From Candidatus Nitrosotalea sinensis (lineage in GTDB: Archaea; Thermoproteota; Nitrososphaeria; Nitrososphaerales; Nitrosopumilaceae): a stretch of 64,000 bases of DNA. The notes below the pieces were generated by a model, which ran no database searches, had not been told where the DNA came from, and worked only from the letters and a program-made list of their open reading frames with translations. Both the position numbers and the translations under genes were made by a program. Location: positions 1 to 64,000 of the forward strand of contig NZ_FRFC01000001.1 in the NCBI RefSeq assembly GCF_900143675.1. The letters are read 5' to 3'. Positions 63,901 to 64,000 of this stretch are shown piece by piece; within the stretch, counting starts at the first letter, position 1, and every line of letters starts with the position of its first letter.

Positions 63901-64000
63901 TTTAGAAACTGATCGAGCTCAGTTAACCCATCTATCACACTTGTAAAGTTGTCATCGTTTTCCATAATTTTATTCAGTTTATTTAGATCAGCCTGTAGGA
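63897..64000 (-). CDS. 3' end of an unknown gene (partial)
   Basis: Minus-strand frame open from the right edge to TAA at 63897-63899. The 33 residues seen end in IDGLTELDQFLN and are helical and acidic. Overlaps the stop of the 166-aa membrane protein (convergent). Too short to identify. Confidence 0.6.
   Translation of the reverse strand, partial: LQADLNKLNKIMENDDNFTSVIDGLTELDQFLN

Overview
The window comes from an ammonia-oxidising-type archaeon of the Nitrososphaerota (Thaumarchaeota), most like the Nitrosotalea/Nitrosopumilus side of the phylum. The evidence is archaeal ribosomal proteins and enzymes (eL19, eL30, eL32, Spt5, prefoldin, Cbf5, archaeal adenylate kinase), an RNA polymerase largest subunit in one unsplit gene (A' and A'' joined), PEFG-CTERM surface proteins, tRNA genes with short introns, TATA-box promoters placed for leaderless transcripts, and low G+C. 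Genus is inferred from general character only.

Layout. 1-1643: 5' part of a large secreted protein (Ig-like domain, YVTN beta-propeller, near-identical HYR repeats) that runs off the left edge. 2078-8595: small unknowns, a two-subunit 2-oxoacid:ferredoxin oxidoreductase, a 44-residue zinc-ribbon microprotein, a 2-hydroxyacid dehydrogenase, MarC and DUF488 proteins. 8682-8779: intron-containing tRNA-Ser. 8861-18285 (minus strand): a long run pfdA-ftsY-argF-uL18-uS5-uL30-uL15-secY-adkA-EMC3/TMCO1-cmk-cbf5, joining ribosome assembly to membrane insertion. 18348-22727: superoxide dismutase, a membrane-anchored subtilase, ATP-type PEP carboxykinase. 22781-24687: eL32-eL19, then a DNA-repair methyltransferase with a D-aminoacyl-tRNA deacylase. 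24750-25585: a small operon led by a ribbon-helix-helix protein with a palindrome at its promoter. 25633-29948: secE-spt5-uL11, an Lrp regulator, uL1-uL10, a TRIC-type channel and, inverted, the stalk protein L12. 30597-36179: alaS-leuS. 36225-38302: geranylgeranyl-reductase-like flavoprotein, cysteine-cluster protein, small unknown. 38334-38436: tRNA-Gln, apparently with two introns. 38462-47745 (minus): rpoH-rpoB-rpoA-eL30-nusA-like-uS12-uS7.

47917-52444 is the most distinctive region: five consecutive secreted PEFG-CTERM proteins whose last 102 bp are the same at nucleotide level while the rest has diverged. 52550-56991 holds a B12-type radical SAM protein (possible tetraether-lipid cyclase relative), a VIT-family metal transporter, larB and malate dehydrogenase. 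57113-60296 is larC-larE-cysteine desulfurase; with larB this is the complete known set for making the nickel-pincer nucleotide cofactor, but no LarA client enzyme is in the window. The right end has a 1011-residue S-layer-like exported protein, a small two-helix membrane protein and the 3' end of another gene.

Most genes are ordinary information-processing genes. The material most worth a second look is the PEFG cluster, the lar set, the FtsY C-terminal repeat tail, the tRNA introns and the RHH operon.
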